Shown here: positions 40,755 through 49,950 of the stretch, one piece after another
Position numbering within the stretch: position 1 is the stretch's first letter
How the letters are laid out: each line of letters opens with the position of its first letter
Source: Ruminococcaceae bacterium BL-4
GTDB taxonomy: Bacteria > Bacillota > Clostridia > Oscillospirales > Acutalibacteraceae
Direction: 5' to 3'
DNA length: 64,000 nt
Assembly (NCBI GenBank): GCA_902809935.1
Contig: LR778134.1
Coordinates: 2,046,001 to 2,110,000 of the forward strand
The notes under the pieces: generated by a model
What the model was told of the DNA's origin: nothing
What the model saw: only the letters and a program-made list of their open reading frames with translations
The model's database searches: none
Made by a program: the position numbers and the translations under genes

Positions 40755-42125
40755 ATGTTTTACGACAATATGAAATTAAAACGCAACGGAAAAATTCCGC
40801 TATATCAGCAATTATATGATCAAATTAAGCAGGCAACGGCGAACGGAGCACTTCGTCCGGGACAAAAGCTTCCCTCTATCCGTGTTTTGTGCGAAGATCT
40901 TTCTTTGAGCCGTACTACCGTCGAAGCTGCTTATCAGCAGCTCTGTGTAGAAGGTTATCTCAAATCCAAGCCCCAAAGCGGCTATTATGTATTGGCAGCA
41001 GGCGGACAAAGACCTGTAAAGCCGCCTATCCTTTCTGATACTTTCTCTGCCCCTTTCTATCGTTACAATTTTGGTGCAGAATCAGTGGACAGTGACTGTG
41101 CCGATCTTAAAGCTTGGCGAAAACACATTCGGGATCATCTGAACCGCCAGGAAGTTTTAGTCCGTTACGGAGAGCATCAGGGAGAATTACCACTGCGGCA
41201 AGCTCTGCGAGACTATACCTATGAAGCGCGCGGTGTGATCTGTAATACCGAACAAATTGTAATTGGTGCCGGTACACAGCCACTTCTATATCTGCTCTGC
41301 GGACTTCTGCAGGGAAAAGTTGGCGCCGTCTCCATGGAATCTCCCGGCTTTTTACAGGCTGAACAAGTCTTTTCAGACTGTGGAATTGGTGTCATCAAAC
41401 TTTCTGCAGATAAAAATGGCCCAAAAATTTCTGACCTTTATGAAAGCAGTGTTCATTTACTATATGTAACCCCCTCCAGTCGTCCGCAATCTGGTGAACC
41501 AATCCCCCTTTTGCGTCGGCAGGAACTTCTTCAATGGGCAAAAGAAACCGATGGCTTAATTATCGAAGACGACTATAATGGAGAACTTCGCTATCGTGCC
41601 CGCCCGATCGGCGCAATGCAGGGAATGGGAAACGGCGGCAAAGTCATCTATCTCGGTTCTTTTTCAAAGCTTCTGCTCCCCAGTGTACGAATTAGTTATA
41701 TGGTACTTCCATCCGCACTGCTGCCCACCTACCTGGAACGAGTCGGGCATTATAATCAAACTGCTTCCCGTATCGAACAGCTCGCTCTTTCCGACTATAT
41801 TAAAAGCGGCCAAATGCAGCGTCATCTGCGGCGGCTAAGAAAAGTTTATGCACAAAAAAGTGAACTTTTACAGCAAGCTCTAAAAACACAGTTTGGAGAT
41901 TTTGTTGACATTTCATTGCAGGAAATCCCACTCTATGCAGTGATCCGGCTAAAAAATGCCCCTTCTGTTCCGCGCCTTGTAGAACTTGCAGCAGCCGAAA
42001 GCGTCCGGGTCCTTCCAGGACAAAACGGAACGATTCTTCTGAGTTTTGCAGGAATTCCACAAGAAGAAATTGTTCCTGCTGTAAAAGCATTGGGACGCGC
42101 ATGGAACAAAATTTTGTATAAATAA
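40755..42125 (+). CDS. pdxR: MocR/PdxR-type regulator (GntR HTH fused to aminotransferase-like domain)
   Basis: A 456-residue fusion. The N-terminal GntR winged helix (about 12-78: IPLYQQLYDQIKQATANG through LSRTTVEAAYQQL) joins a fold-type-I aminotransferase domain. Its PLP pocket is intact, with EDDYNGELRY (D272/D273) and the Schiff-base lysine K305 in GSFSKLLLPSVR. PdxR proteins use PLP as a signal to control vitamin B6 synthesis or salvage. No pdxST is next to it; the divergent ECF S component is the likely target. GabR or other MocR roles remain possible, so the symbol is tentative. Confidence 0.8.
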   Translation: MFYDNMKLKRNGKIPLYQQLYDQIKQATANGALRPGQKLPSIRVLCEDLSLSRTTVEAAYQQLCVEGYLKSKPQSGYYVLAAGGQRPVKPPILSDTFSAPFYRYNFGAESVDSDCADLKAWRKHIRDHLNRQEVLVRYGEHQGELPLRQALRDYTYEARGVICNTEQIVIGAGTQPLLYLLCGLLQGKVGAVSMESPGFLQAEQVFSDCGIGVIKLSADKNGPKISDLYESSVHLLYVTPSSRPQSGEPIPLLRRQELLQWAKETDGLIIEDDYNGELRYRARPIGAMQGMGNGGKVIYLGSFSKLLLPSVRISYMVLPSALLPTYLERVGHYNQTASRIEQLALSDYIKSGQMQRHLRRLRKVYAQKSELLQQALKTQFGDFVDISLQEIPLYAVIRLKNAPSVPRLVELAAAESVRVLPGQNGTILLSFAGIPQEEIVPAVKALGRAWNKILYK

Positions 42126-42200
42126 TCAAACATTTTTCCTTTTAATGGATAGAAACAGCCAAAAAGAAGCTCCTTTTCCTCTTGTTATCCGCAAAAAGCC

Positions 42201-42243
42201 TTGATTGAAGATTTTTTTCATAGTATAATAGGTATCTATGAAA
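42201..42243 (+). promoter_or_regulatory. promoter of aspS overlapped by an inverted repeat
   Basis: TTGATT (42201-42206), 17-base spacer, TATAAT (42224-42229). An 8-base dyad TTTCATAG-N12-CTATGAAA (42216-42243) encloses the -10. Confidence 0.75.
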
Positions 42244-42306
42244 TATTTTGTAAAAGAAAATGCTACAATATGTAGACAAATAAATCAGCATGAGGAGTAA
42301 GAATAG

Positions 42307-44058
42307 ATGATCTGCCAAAACAAATATCGCACTCACGCTTGCGGCGAAATTCTGGAATCCGAAATTGGAAAACAGGTTCGTGTTGCCGGATGGGTGGAAA
42401 ACATTCGTGACCACGGCGGTGTTCAATTTTTAGATCTGCGCGACCAAAGCGGCGTTGTACAGATTGTTGTCCACGATGAAGCAATGCTCAAAGAAGTCAA
42501 TAAAGAATGCAGTCTTACTGCTGGTGGAACCGTAGTTCTCCGAGATCAGGATACCATTAATCCAAAGATTCCAACCGGTACTGTAGAGATCAAAGTGGAT
42601 AGTCTTACCGTCCTCGGAAAATGCCTGCCGAATCTTCCTTTTGAAGTCTCTCAAAGTCTTGACACAAAAGAAGATGTACGCTTAAAATATCGCTATTTGG
42701 ATCTGCGCAATCCAAAAGTGCACGACAATATTATCCTGCGCAGCAAAATTATCTCCTATCTTCGTCAGCGAATGACAGAACTGGGATTTTTGGAACTGCA
42801 GACGCCGATTCTCTCTGCCTCTTCTCCGGAAGGCGCCCGAGATTATTTAATTCCAAGCCGCAAACATCAAGGAAAATTTTATGCGCTGCCGCAGGCTCCG
42901 CAGATTTTTAAACAGCTTTTGATGGTTTCCGGATTTGACCGGTACTTCCAAGTTGCTCCCTGCTTCCGCGATGAAGATGCCAGAGCTGACCGCTCCCCCG
43001 GAGAATTTTATCAGCTTGATTTTGAAATGGCTTTTGCCACTCAGGAAGATGTCTTTAAAGTAGCTGAGGATGTTCTCTATCCTACTTTCTGCAAATTTGG
43101 CAATGGAAAAGCAGTCTCCCCCGCTCCTTTCAAGCGGATTCCCTATGAAGAAAGCATGCTGCGCTATGGTACAGACAAGCCTGACCTGCGCAATCCCCTT
43201 TTAATTATTGATCTCTCCGATCTCTTTAAAGAAACTGCCTTTAAACCGTTCCGCGGCAAATGTGTACGCTCTATCACGGTTCCTGACTGCGTCAAACAGT
43301 CCCGCAGCTTTTTTGAGCAGATGCTGAAATTTGCTCTTTCTATCGGCATGAAAGGCCTCGGTTATATTGAAGCGATGGAGGACGGCTCCTTCAAAGGCCC
43401 AATCGATAAGTTTTTAACCCAAGAACAGCGTGCAGAGATGATTAAGCGTTCCGGCCTCGAAAAAGGAGACGTTATCTTCTTTATTGCGGACGATAAAGAC
43501 TTTGCTCCAAAACTAGCAGGTCAAATTCGCACAGAGCTCGGTGAACGTCTGCATTTGATCGATGAAAGCCGCTATGAACTCTGCTATATCGTTGATTTTC
43601 CGATGTACGAAATTGACGAGGAAACCGGAAAATACATCTTTACGCACAATCCTTTCTCGATGCCGCAAGGCGGTATGGACGATCTTCTTCATAAAGCCCC
43701 AGAAGACATTCTCGCCTATCAGTACGATATTGTCTGCAATGGTGTAGAACTTTCTTCCGGTGCCGTGCGTAACCACGATTTGGAAATTATGAAAAAAGCC
43801 TTTGAGATCGCCGGATATACCGAGGATGATCTCAAAAATAAATTCTCTTCTCTCTATAATGCGTTCCAATACGGTGCTCCGCCGCATGCCGGAATGGCAC
43901 CTGGAATCGACCGCATGGTAATGCTTTTGACCGGTGAAGATAATATCCGTGAAGTCATCGCATTCCCCATGAATTCCAATGCACAGGACGTTATGATGGG
44001 TTCTCCCAACACGGTTACCGAACAACAACTGCGGGAGATTCACATTAAATTGCGGTAG
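42307..44058 (+). CDS. aspS: aspartyl-tRNA synthetase
   Basis: A 583-residue class IIb synthetase. The N-terminal OB anticodon-binding domain (VRVAGWVENIRDHGGVQFLDLRD) is followed by the catalytic core. Motif 2 is QVAPCFRDEDARADRSPGEFYQLDFEM, then come a bacterial GAD insert (about 300-400) and motif 3 GAPPHAGMAPGIDRMVML. Its neighbours gatCAB suggest it may be the non-discriminating type that also forms Asp-tRNA(Asn); the diagnostic residues were not tested. GAGGAG lies about 9 bases before the ATG. It heads a run of same-strand genes to gatB. Confidence 0.97.
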   Translation: MICQNKYRTHACGEILESEIGKQVRVAGWVENIRDHGGVQFLDLRDQSGVVQIVVHDEAMLKEVNKECSLTAGGTVVLRDQDTINPKIPTGTVEIKVDSLTVLGKCLPNLPFEVSQSLDTKEDVRLKYRYLDLRNPKVHDNIILRSKIISYLRQRMTELGFLELQTPILSASSPEGARDYLIPSRKHQGKFYALPQAPQIFKQLLMVSGFDRYFQVAPCFRDEDARADRSPGEFYQLDFEMAFATQEDVFKVAEDVLYPTFCKFGNGKAVSPAPFKRIPYEESMLRYGTDKPDLRNPLLIIDLSDLFKETAFKPFRGKCVRSITVPDCVKQSRSFFEQMLKFALSIGMKGLGYIEAMEDGSFKGPIDKFLTQEQRAEMIKRSGLEKGDVIFFIADDKDFAPKLAGQIRTELGERLHLIDESRYELCYIVDFPMYEIDEETGKYIFTHNPFSMPQGGMDDLLHKAPEDILAYQYDIVCNGVELSSGAVRNHDLEIMKKAFEIAGYTEDDLKNKFSSLYNAFQYGAPPHAGMAPGIDRMVMLLTGEDNIREVIAFPMNSNAQDVMMGSPNTVTEQQLREIHIKLR

Positions 44059-44079
44059 TTGTCTGAAAGGAGATTTAAA

Positions 44080-44274
44080 ATGGGAAATTTAAACTTTAAA
44101 CAGACTCTTTCTCTTGCGGTCGTAATCGTTGTTGCCTGCGTTTTGATTTTAACACTGATCAAAGGGCTGGGCTACCTCGCAATCACCTTAGTCAAACTGG
44201 CTCTGCTTTGTGCTTTAGTCGCATTTGTTATGCAGCTTATTCGGCATATCCAAGAAAAACGCGCCTCTAAATAA
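44080..44274 (+). CDS. small membrane protein between aspS and gatC
   Basis: A 64-residue protein starting at ATG 44080, 7 bases after AAAGGAG. It has two hydrophobic segments (about 8-26 and 33-52) with a short GYLA turn, then a basic tail HIQEKRASK. It lies 21 bases after aspS and is likely cotranscribed. No family is recognised. Confidence 0.7.
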   Translation: MGNLNFKQTLSLAVVIVVACVLILTLIKGLGYLAITLVKLALLCALVAFVMQLIRHIQEKRASK

Positions 44275-44401
44275 GAAGCATTATCAGCGGATGAACCGCA
44301 TATTAAATAATCCGCCGGAACCATTTGTGCAGCCAGCATGGGAATTTTCTTTTCCCCTCTTGACTGCACAATTTTTAAACCCGGCAAAAAGGAGGAACCT
44401 T

Positions 44402-44680
44402 ATGGTCAGCCATGAAGAACTGTTAAGTCTTGCAAAACTTGCAAAACTTTCTATTCCACCCGAAAAGCTTCAGAATCTTGCGGAAGAAATGAATTCCATC
44501 ATTGATTTTGCGGATACCATTAATTCCATTCCCGCAGATCATAACGATTTTGATAATATTAATGGTCTTTCTAATGTGTTTCGTGAAGACACAATACAGG
44601 AAAGCCTGCCGCAAGAAGAAATTTTGAAAAATGCGCAGGATCAGGACGACGGCTGTTTTCTCGTAAAGAAGCGGTCATAA
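44402..44680 (+). CDS. gatC: Asp-tRNA(Asn)/Glu-tRNA(Gln) amidotransferase subunit C
   Basis: A 92-residue GatC. It starts MVSHEELLSLAKLAKLSI, with the conserved L..LA.L pattern, continues EEMNSIIDFADTIN and ends in a short FLVKK tail typical of GatC (LVPK-like). It stabilises GatA on GatB. The start is set by GGAGG 6 bases before the ATG; the frame is open further upstream but without a site. The order gatC-gatA-gatB is standard. Confidence 0.95.
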   Translation: MVSHEELLSLAKLAKLSIPPEKLQNLAEEMNSIIDFADTINSIPADHNDFDNINGLSNVFREDTIQESLPQEEILKNAQDQDDGCFLVKKRS

Positions 44681-44691
44681 GGAGGAAACAA

Positions 44692-46158
44692 ATGGATTCT
44701 TACAGTACGATTCGAAAAATTCAGTCAGGACTCCTCCACAAGGACTATTCCTGCGAAGAACTGACCAAAAGTTATCTGGATGCAATTGAGCGCGATAACC
44801 AGATTTTAAATTCCTATGTGACCGTGACTCCAGAAGAAGCATTCTCCGCTGCAAAAAGAGTTGACCAGAAAATTGCTGCTGGAAAACCGCTTTCCCCTCT
44901 AGAAGGCGTGCCGATGACCTTAAAGGACAATATCAGCACCAACAGGATTTCGACTACCTGCTGCTCTAAGATTTTGAGTGGTTACTCCCCAATCTATGAC
45001 GCTGCTGTCTGGGAAACTTTAAAAGCACAAAATGCTATTCTCCTCGGCAAAACCAATATGGACGAATTTGCAATGGGTTCCACCTGTGAAACAAGCTGCT
45101 ATGGCGGCGCCAAGAATCCGCACGATTTAACTCGGGTCCCTGGTGGTTCTTCCGGTGGTGGTGCCAGCGCTGTTTGCGCAAATCTCGCCGCTTACGCATT
45201 GGGCAGTGATACCGGCGGTTCTATTCGGCAGCCCGCCTCTTTCTGTGGTGTTGTCGGGTTAAAACCAACCTACGGTGCAGTCTCTCGTTATGGTCTGATC
45301 GCATTTGCAAGTTCTTTCGACCAAATTGGGCCGATCGCCGGCTGTGCCGAAGATGCCGCACTAGTCTTTGATGCGATCTCATCTTATGATGAACGTGACA
45401 GCACCTGCAGCGGACGAAAAGGGGGTCCCTGTGCTGAAAGTTTAAATCAATCCATCAAGGGCATGAAAATCGGTATTCCGAAAGAATATTATGAGGGCCT
45501 GCGCCCCGGTGTTCAAGAAGCATTGGAAGACGCTCAGAAAACCTATCAGGAACTTGGCTGTGAACTGGTTCCTCTCGCTCTACCGGAACTTCAATATGCA
45601 CTGCCTGTCTATTATATTCTGGCTTGTGCAGAGGCTTCTTCCAATCTCGGCCGCTATGATGGAATCCGTTACGGTTACAAAACGGAACATTACAATGATC
45701 TTAACGAAATGATCTGCAAAACTCGAAGTGAAGGATTTGGCGCAGAAGTTCAGCGCCGGATTCTCCTCGGCACTTATGTGTTGTCTTCCGGCTACTATGA
45801 TGCCTATTATAAGAAAGCACAGATTCTGCGCGGAAAAATCGTTGATGCATTTAAAGCCGCCTTTCAAAAATGCGATATGATTCTTGCCCCCACTGTTCCT
45901 GTAACAGCACTTCCCCAGCATTACAGCTCAAACGCGGTCGACAACTACCGCACAGATATTTGCACTGTACCGGTCAATATTGCCGGACTGCCGGGGATCA
46001 GCGTTCCCTGCGGAAAAGACGAAGACAATATGCCGGTGGGAATGCAGCTGATCGGCAGGAAATTTGAGGAAGCAACGATTTTGCGGGCTGCTCACCAATA
46101 TGAAAAAGCTGTTCGTGACACCGTATTTTGCCCGGTAAAAATGGGGGTGGAAAAATGA
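44692..46158 (+). CDS. gatA: Asp-tRNA(Asn)/Glu-tRNA(Gln) amidotransferase subunit A
   Basis: A 488-residue amidase-signature enzyme with the Ser-cisSer-Lys triad visible: K78 (MTLKDN), S153 (PGGSSGGGASA) and S177 (GSDTGGSIRQP). It releases ammonia from glutamine for transamidation by GatB. GGAGG is 6 bases upstream. The TGA overlaps the gatB ATG (ATGA), so translation is coupled. Confidence 0.97.
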   Translation: MDSYSTIRKIQSGLLHKDYSCEELTKSYLDAIERDNQILNSYVTVTPEEAFSAAKRVDQKIAAGKPLSPLEGVPMTLKDNISTNRISTTCCSKILSGYSPIYDAAVWETLKAQNAILLGKTNMDEFAMGSTCETSCYGGAKNPHDLTRVPGGSSGGGASAVCANLAAYALGSDTGGSIRQPASFCGVVGLKPTYGAVSRYGLIAFASSFDQIGPIAGCAEDAALVFDAISSYDERDSTCSGRKGGPCAESLNQSIKGMKIGIPKEYYEGLRPGVQEALEDAQKTYQELGCELVPLALPELQYALPVYYILACAEASSNLGRYDGIRYGYKTEHYNDLNEMICKTRSEGFGAEVQRRILLGTYVLSSGYYDAYYKKAQILRGKIVDAFKAAFQKCDMILAPTVPVTALPQHYSSNAVDNYRTDICTVPVNIAGLPGISVPCGKDEDNMPVGMQLIGRKFEEATILRAAHQYEKAVRDTVFCPVKMGVEK

Positions 46159-47573
46159 GTCAGTACGAACTGGTTGTGGGCCTTGAAACCCATGTAGAGC
46201 TTGCCACTAAAACAAAAATCTTCTGCAGCTGTACCACTGAGTTCGGTGGAAAACCAAACACTCACTGCTGTCCCATCTGCATCGGGCTGCCTGGTACCCT
46301 TCCAAAACTGAATCAAAAGGTTGTGGAATATGCCATCATGGCAGGCCTTTCCACCCATTGTGAAATTGCAGAAGAAAGCAAAATGGATCGTAAAAACTAT
46401 GTTTATCCTGATCTGCCAAAAGCTTATCAGATTTCACAGTTCGATCAGCCGCTCTGCAAAAACGGCTATCTCGATCTCTCCGATGGACGCAGGATTCGGA
46501 TTCTGCGTATCCATATCGAAGAAGATGCCGGAAAGCTCGTTCATTCCCGTGGAAATACCTATGTAGACTATAACCGCGGTGGTGTCCCTTTAATCGAAAT
46601 CGTCACGGAACCGGATTTCCGTACAATTGATGAAGTTCGCGAATATGTAGAAAAGATCCAGTCCATCATGCGCTATATTGGTGTCTCTGACTGCAAAATG
46701 CAGGAAGGTTCCGTACGATGCGACGTCAATATCTCCACAAGAGAAAAAGGCTCCAAAAATCTGGGAACTCGTACAGAAATCAAGAATATGAACTCAATCA
46801 ACTTTATCACGAAAGCGGTAGAATATGAATTTGCACGGCAGATTGATCTTCTGGAAGCCGGTAAAGAAGTTACCCAGGAAACTCGCCGCTACGATGAAAC
46901 AAACGACTGCACCGAAGAAATGCGTGGAAAAGAAGATGCACAGGATTACCGCTATTTTCGTGATCCTGACCTCGTTACAATCCATGTTTCAAAAGAAAAA
47001 ATTGCCGAACTGAAAACTCTTCTGCCGGAACCGGAAGAAGATAAATTCCGCCGCTACACCGAAGAATATCAAATCAGCGAAGCAGACGCCAAAAATCTTC
47101 TTCGGTATCGTCGCTGTTGGCAATATTTTGATCAGGCTTCTGAGGGAATTCAAAATAAAAAAGCGCTTGCTTCCTGTATTTTAGGACAGATTTTTCGCCG
47201 TCTGGAAAGCGACAGTGCCAAGGAAGCTTTCGAAATCAACGTTACTCCCAAACATCTCCATGAACTGATCAAATTGTTGGACGACGGAAAGATTCGAATG
47301 AATCTTATAAAGTCCACTTTGGAAAAAATGCTGGACACTGGCAAGCCTGCTGCTGACTTTTTATCAGAAAAGGATCTTGCCGGTATCAGCGATGAAGATC
47401 TGCAAAAGCTTTGCAAAGAGGCCATCGAAAAGAATCCAAACGCTGCAAAAGATTATCTCGGCGGCAAAGAAAAAGCGATTAAAGCATTAGTTGGCTTTGT
47501 AATGAAATCAACTCATGGCCGTGCGGATGCTCAAAAAGCAGAAACAACTCTGGTAAATCTTTTTAAAAATTAA
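46155..47573 (+). CDS. gatB: Asp-tRNA(Asn)/Glu-tRNA(Gln) amidotransferase subunit B
   Basis: A 472-residue GatB. The kinase/cradle domain carries VGLETHVELATKTKIFC, the zinc cysteines C.CTTEF...CCPICIGLPGTLP, and the signature DYNRGGVPLIEIVTEPDFR. The C-terminal YqeY/tail domain has TGKPAADFLSEKDL and ends KGRADAQK-like (HGRADAQKAETTLV). It activates the misacylated tRNA with ATP and completes the amide. The start is the ATG at 46155 in the ATGA overlap. It is the last gene before a strong terminator. Confidence 0.97.
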   Translation: MSQYELVVGLETHVELATKTKIFCSCTTEFGGKPNTHCCPICIGLPGTLPKLNQKVVEYAIMAGLSTHCEIAEESKMDRKNYVYPDLPKAYQISQFDQPLCKNGYLDLSDGRRIRILRIHIEEDAGKLVHSRGNTYVDYNRGGVPLIEIVTEPDFRTIDEVREYVEKIQSIMRYIGVSDCKMQEGSVRCDVNISTREKGSKNLGTRTEIKNMNSINFITKAVEYEFARQIDLLEAGKEVTQETRRYDETNDCTEEMRGKEDAQDYRYFRDPDLVTIHVSKEKIAELKTLLPEPEEDKFRRYTEEYQISEADAKNLLRYRRCWQYFDQASEGIQNKKALASCILGQIFRRLESDSAKEAFEINVTPKHLHELIKLLDDGKIRMNLIKSTLEKMLDTGKPAADFLSEKDLAGISDEDLQKLCKEAIEKNPNAAKDYLGGKEKAIKALVGFVMKSTHGRADAQKAETTLVNLFKN

Positions 47574-47594
47574 ATAATTTTCTGATATCATTTT

Positions 47595-47642
47595 TTAAAA
47601 GGGTTCTGTCTTCCTATCGCAGGAAGACAGAACCCTTTTTTT
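47595..47642 (+). terminator. terminator of aspS-gatCAB
   Basis: AAAAGGGTTCTGTCTTCCT / AGGAAGACAGAACCCTTTTT, a 19-base perfect stem with a short loop and T tract. Confidence 0.95.
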
Positions 47643-47711
47643 CAAAATAGCACCATTCAAATTGAATTTGTATAGACTGGGTTATAAATCATTTGAAGGT
47701 GAGGCAATCAT

Positions 47712-48290
47712 ATGCAGTTTTTTGAAGCTTTTTTATTTGCTTGCTCCGCAAATCTCGATAATATGACAATTGGCATTACTTATGGAATCCGAAAAATTCG
47801 GATTCCTTTTCTGTATAATGTAATTATTGCCCTTGTTTCCTGTATAGGGACCTTTCTTGCGATGACTCTTGGCAGTTTTGCAGCTCATTCTCTCGCCCCA
47901 AAATATGCACAGACAATCGGCAATCTTTTGCTGATTTTTCTCGGTCTCTATTTCTTATGGGATGGTATAAGACCGATTTCTCCCAAAGAGACATCGGCTA
48001 AAAACAAAAATGCTCAATCTCCTGCCGTTTCTCCCTCTCTCCTTTCACTTTCTCAAACCTTACTGATCGCCTGCGCGCTGACCCTTAATAATCTTGGTAT
48101 GGGGATTAGTGCCAGCATTGCCGGGCTTCCTTCCATTCTAACCTCCTGCTGCACTTTTTTTGTGAGCATCGCCATGCTATGCCTTGGGCAATATCTCGGA
48201 AAAACCTATTTGGCTAAAATTTTAGGGCATTATGCAGAAGCAATTTCCGGCTGCATTCTGCTGATTCTAGGGCTTTGCGAATATATTTAA
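47712..48290 (+). CDS. YtaF/MntP-like membrane protein
   Basis: A 192-residue protein with six hydrophobic helices in two MntP-type halves. The first half has SANLDNMTIGITYGIRKIRIPF, the YtaF form (N-x-DN instead of the A-M-D-A of true MntP); the second has ALTLNNLGMGISASIAGL. YtaF is annotated as a sporulation membrane protein of the manganese-efflux superfamily; ion specificity is not known. AAGGTGAGG precedes the ATG by 7 bases. A hydrophilic loop (about 92-112) separates the halves. Confidence 0.85.
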   Translation: MQFFEAFLFACSANLDNMTIGITYGIRKIRIPFLYNVIIALVSCIGTFLAMTLGSFAAHSLAPKYAQTIGNLLLIFLGLYFLWDGIRPISPKETSAKNKNAQSPAVSPSLLSLSQTLLIACALTLNNLGMGISASIAGLPSILTSCCTFFVSIAMLCLGQYLGKTYLAKILGHYAEAISGCILLILGLCEYI

Positions 48291-48477
48291 CCCCTCTTTT
48301 ACCAAAAAGCCAAATAAAAGCAGCACTCGTGATAACTATAAAAAGGCAGTCACTGCATTATAAAACACCAAGATCCAAATTTTAAAGAATTATCGTTTAG
48401 CTCTTATTTCCTATTATTCTTATATTTTCTTTGTTTTTCCATTTGTTTTCTTTAAAAGCGATTTTTTTACTAAAAAT

Positions 48478-48505
48478 TTGACAAATCATCAGATTGTGAT
48501 ATAAT
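48478..48505 (+). promoter_or_regulatory. promoter of the NlpC/P60 hydrolase gene
   Basis: TTGACA (48478-48483), 16-base spacer, extended -10 TGA-TATAAT (48500-48505). The rest of 48291-48477 is AT-rich and shows no gene. Confidence 0.9.
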
Positions 48506-48532
48506 GTAACAAAAATGTAATTGATGATTACA
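48505..48532 (+). promoter_or_regulatory. WalR-like box downstream of the -10
   Basis: TGTAAC-AAAAA-TGTAAT (48505-48521) fits the WalR (YycF) consensus TGTWAH-N5-TGTWAH exactly. A third half-site in inverted orientation, ATTACA (48527-48532), continues the 11-base spacing. Its position over the transcription start suggests repression. Confidence 0.65.
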
Positions 48533-48586
48533 AAACTTACATTTATTTTAAAATCAAACGATAATAAAACAGAAAGAAGGATACGA

Positions 48587-49843
48587 TTGAAATTAAAAAG
48601 ATCTGCAGCCTTACGTATTTTAACAGTCGTTTTGGCCTTCTCCGTTGTTACTGCAAACATGGCACTCCCTGCTGTTCATGCAGAAGACAGTGCTTCTCTG
48701 CAGGCACAACAGTCTGAGCTTAACAATCAACAAAAAGAAAATGATGATCAGCTTTCTACATTGCGGCAAAACAAAGATGAAAAGACAGCTTATGCCGCCG
48801 CCTTGCAGTCACAGCTCGCTACAATCGAAGATGAAGTCAATAATTATAACAATCAGATATCAGACTTGGATTTACAGGCACAACAGGTTCAGGATGACAT
48901 CGACAAAATGCAAACGCAAATTGACGATGACACAAATCAATTAAAAGAGCGTTTGTGCGCACTTTACATGGGCGGAGATGCCTGCAACCTGCAAATTCTT
49001 CTCTCTTCTAAAGACCTATTGGATTTGGCTGATAAAACAGAAGCAGTCACCATGGTCACACAGCATGATACCGACTTGATTGATCGGTTGAAATCAGAAA
49101 AACAGGAAGTCCAAGACAAAAAACAAGTGATTGATCAGAAGCGTCAGGAAGTCGCAGCTCTGAAAGATTCTGTTGATCAGAAGCAGCAACAGTTAACCTC
49201 TTCTCTAGAGGAAACTACTCAATTCCTGCAAGATATCGGACAGCAAGAAACTGATCTGGAAAGCAAGAGTTCTTCCTTGGATGCACAAGCTGCTAAGATC
49301 TCTGCTGCTCTCAATAGTTGGTCAGGACAGCAAGCTTCTGCAAGCACCTCTCCTGCAGCTCAAACAACACCAGCAACTCAAACAACAGCAACTGCGGCTT
49401 CTGGAAACAGTGGAAGCAACAATTCCGGCTCTTATAGTGGTGGCTCTTCCACCGGTGGTTCTTCTAGTTCTTCCGGAGGATCTTCTGCCTCTTTCTCCAG
49501 TGTGATTGCCAAAGCGGAATCTGCTCTTGGAAAGCCTTATGTAATGGGTGCCGCTGGTCCAGATGCTTTTGACTGTTCGGGTTTGATCTGCTGGGCTTAT
49601 GGAGTCTCTAGAACCACTGCACAAGGACTTTGCAATGAATGTTCTAGAATTTCTGTTTCTGAAAGACAGCCTGGCGATTTGATTTTCTTCCAAGGGACTT
49701 ATAACTGCGGAGAAACCGTTACACACGTTGGCATCTACATTGGCAGCAATATGATGATCGATGCCGAAGATGGTGGCGTCTCCGAATGCTCAACAGAATC
49801 CTCTTATAATCTGCAGCATTTCTACTGCTATGGTAGACTATAA
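48587..49843 (+). CDS. secreted NlpC/P60 peptidoglycan hydrolase with CwlO/PcsB-like coiled coil
   Basis: A 418-residue exported protein. A signal peptide (LRILTVVLAFSVVTANMALP... cut after AVHA) leads to a long coiled coil (about 40-240, Gln/Asp/Lys-rich) and a Ser/Gly/Thr/Ala-rich linker. The C-terminal NlpC/P60 domain has catalytic C330 (DAFDCSGLICWA) and H380 (VTHVGIYIG). The layout matches CwlO/PcsB-type D,L-endopeptidases that are held inactive by the coiled coil and activated by FtsEX in relatives. The start is TTG 48587, 6 bases after AGAAGG; the frame is open from 48521, which would begin inside the WalR-like box. Confidence 0.92.
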   Translation: MKLKRSAALRILTVVLAFSVVTANMALPAVHAEDSASLQAQQSELNNQQKENDDQLSTLRQNKDEKTAYAAALQSQLATIEDEVNNYNNQISDLDLQAQQVQDDIDKMQTQIDDDTNQLKERLCALYMGGDACNLQILLSSKDLLDLADKTEAVTMVTQHDTDLIDRLKSEKQEVQDKKQVIDQKRQEVAALKDSVDQKQQQLTSSLEETTQFLQDIGQQETDLESKSSSLDAQAAKISAALNSWSGQQASASTSPAAQTTPATQTTATAASGNSGSNNSGSYSGGSSTGGSSSSSGGSSASFSSVIAKAESALGKPYVMGAAGPDAFDCSGLICWAYGVSRTTAQGLCNECSRISVSERQPGDLIFFQGTYNCGETVTHVGIYIGSNMMIDAEDGGVSECSTESSYNLQHFYCYGRL

Positions 49844-49861
49844 AGAAACTACATAAAAATT

Positions 49862-49898
49862 TTCACCCGGATGAAAAATCATCCGGGTGTTTTTTTAA
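49862..49898 (+). terminator. terminator of the NlpC/P60 gene
   Basis: CACCCGGATGA / TCATCCGGGTG hairpin followed by seven T. Confidence 0.92.
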
Positions 49899-49904
49899 GA
49901 AACG

Positions 49905-49940
49905 ATAAAAAGGGACCGCTACTCAAAGCGATCCCTTTTA
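49905..49940 (-). terminator. terminator of the 158-residue protein gene
   Basis: AAAAGGGATCGCT / AGCGGTCCCTTTTT hairpin (minus strand; one mismatch). Confidence 0.88.
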
Positions 49941-49950
49941 TCATAAATTT

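Noticed and set aside
42126-42306. T-box riboswitch upstream of aspS
   Set aside because: No T-box core sequence or specifier stem is visible, and the leader after the promoter is only about 70 bases.
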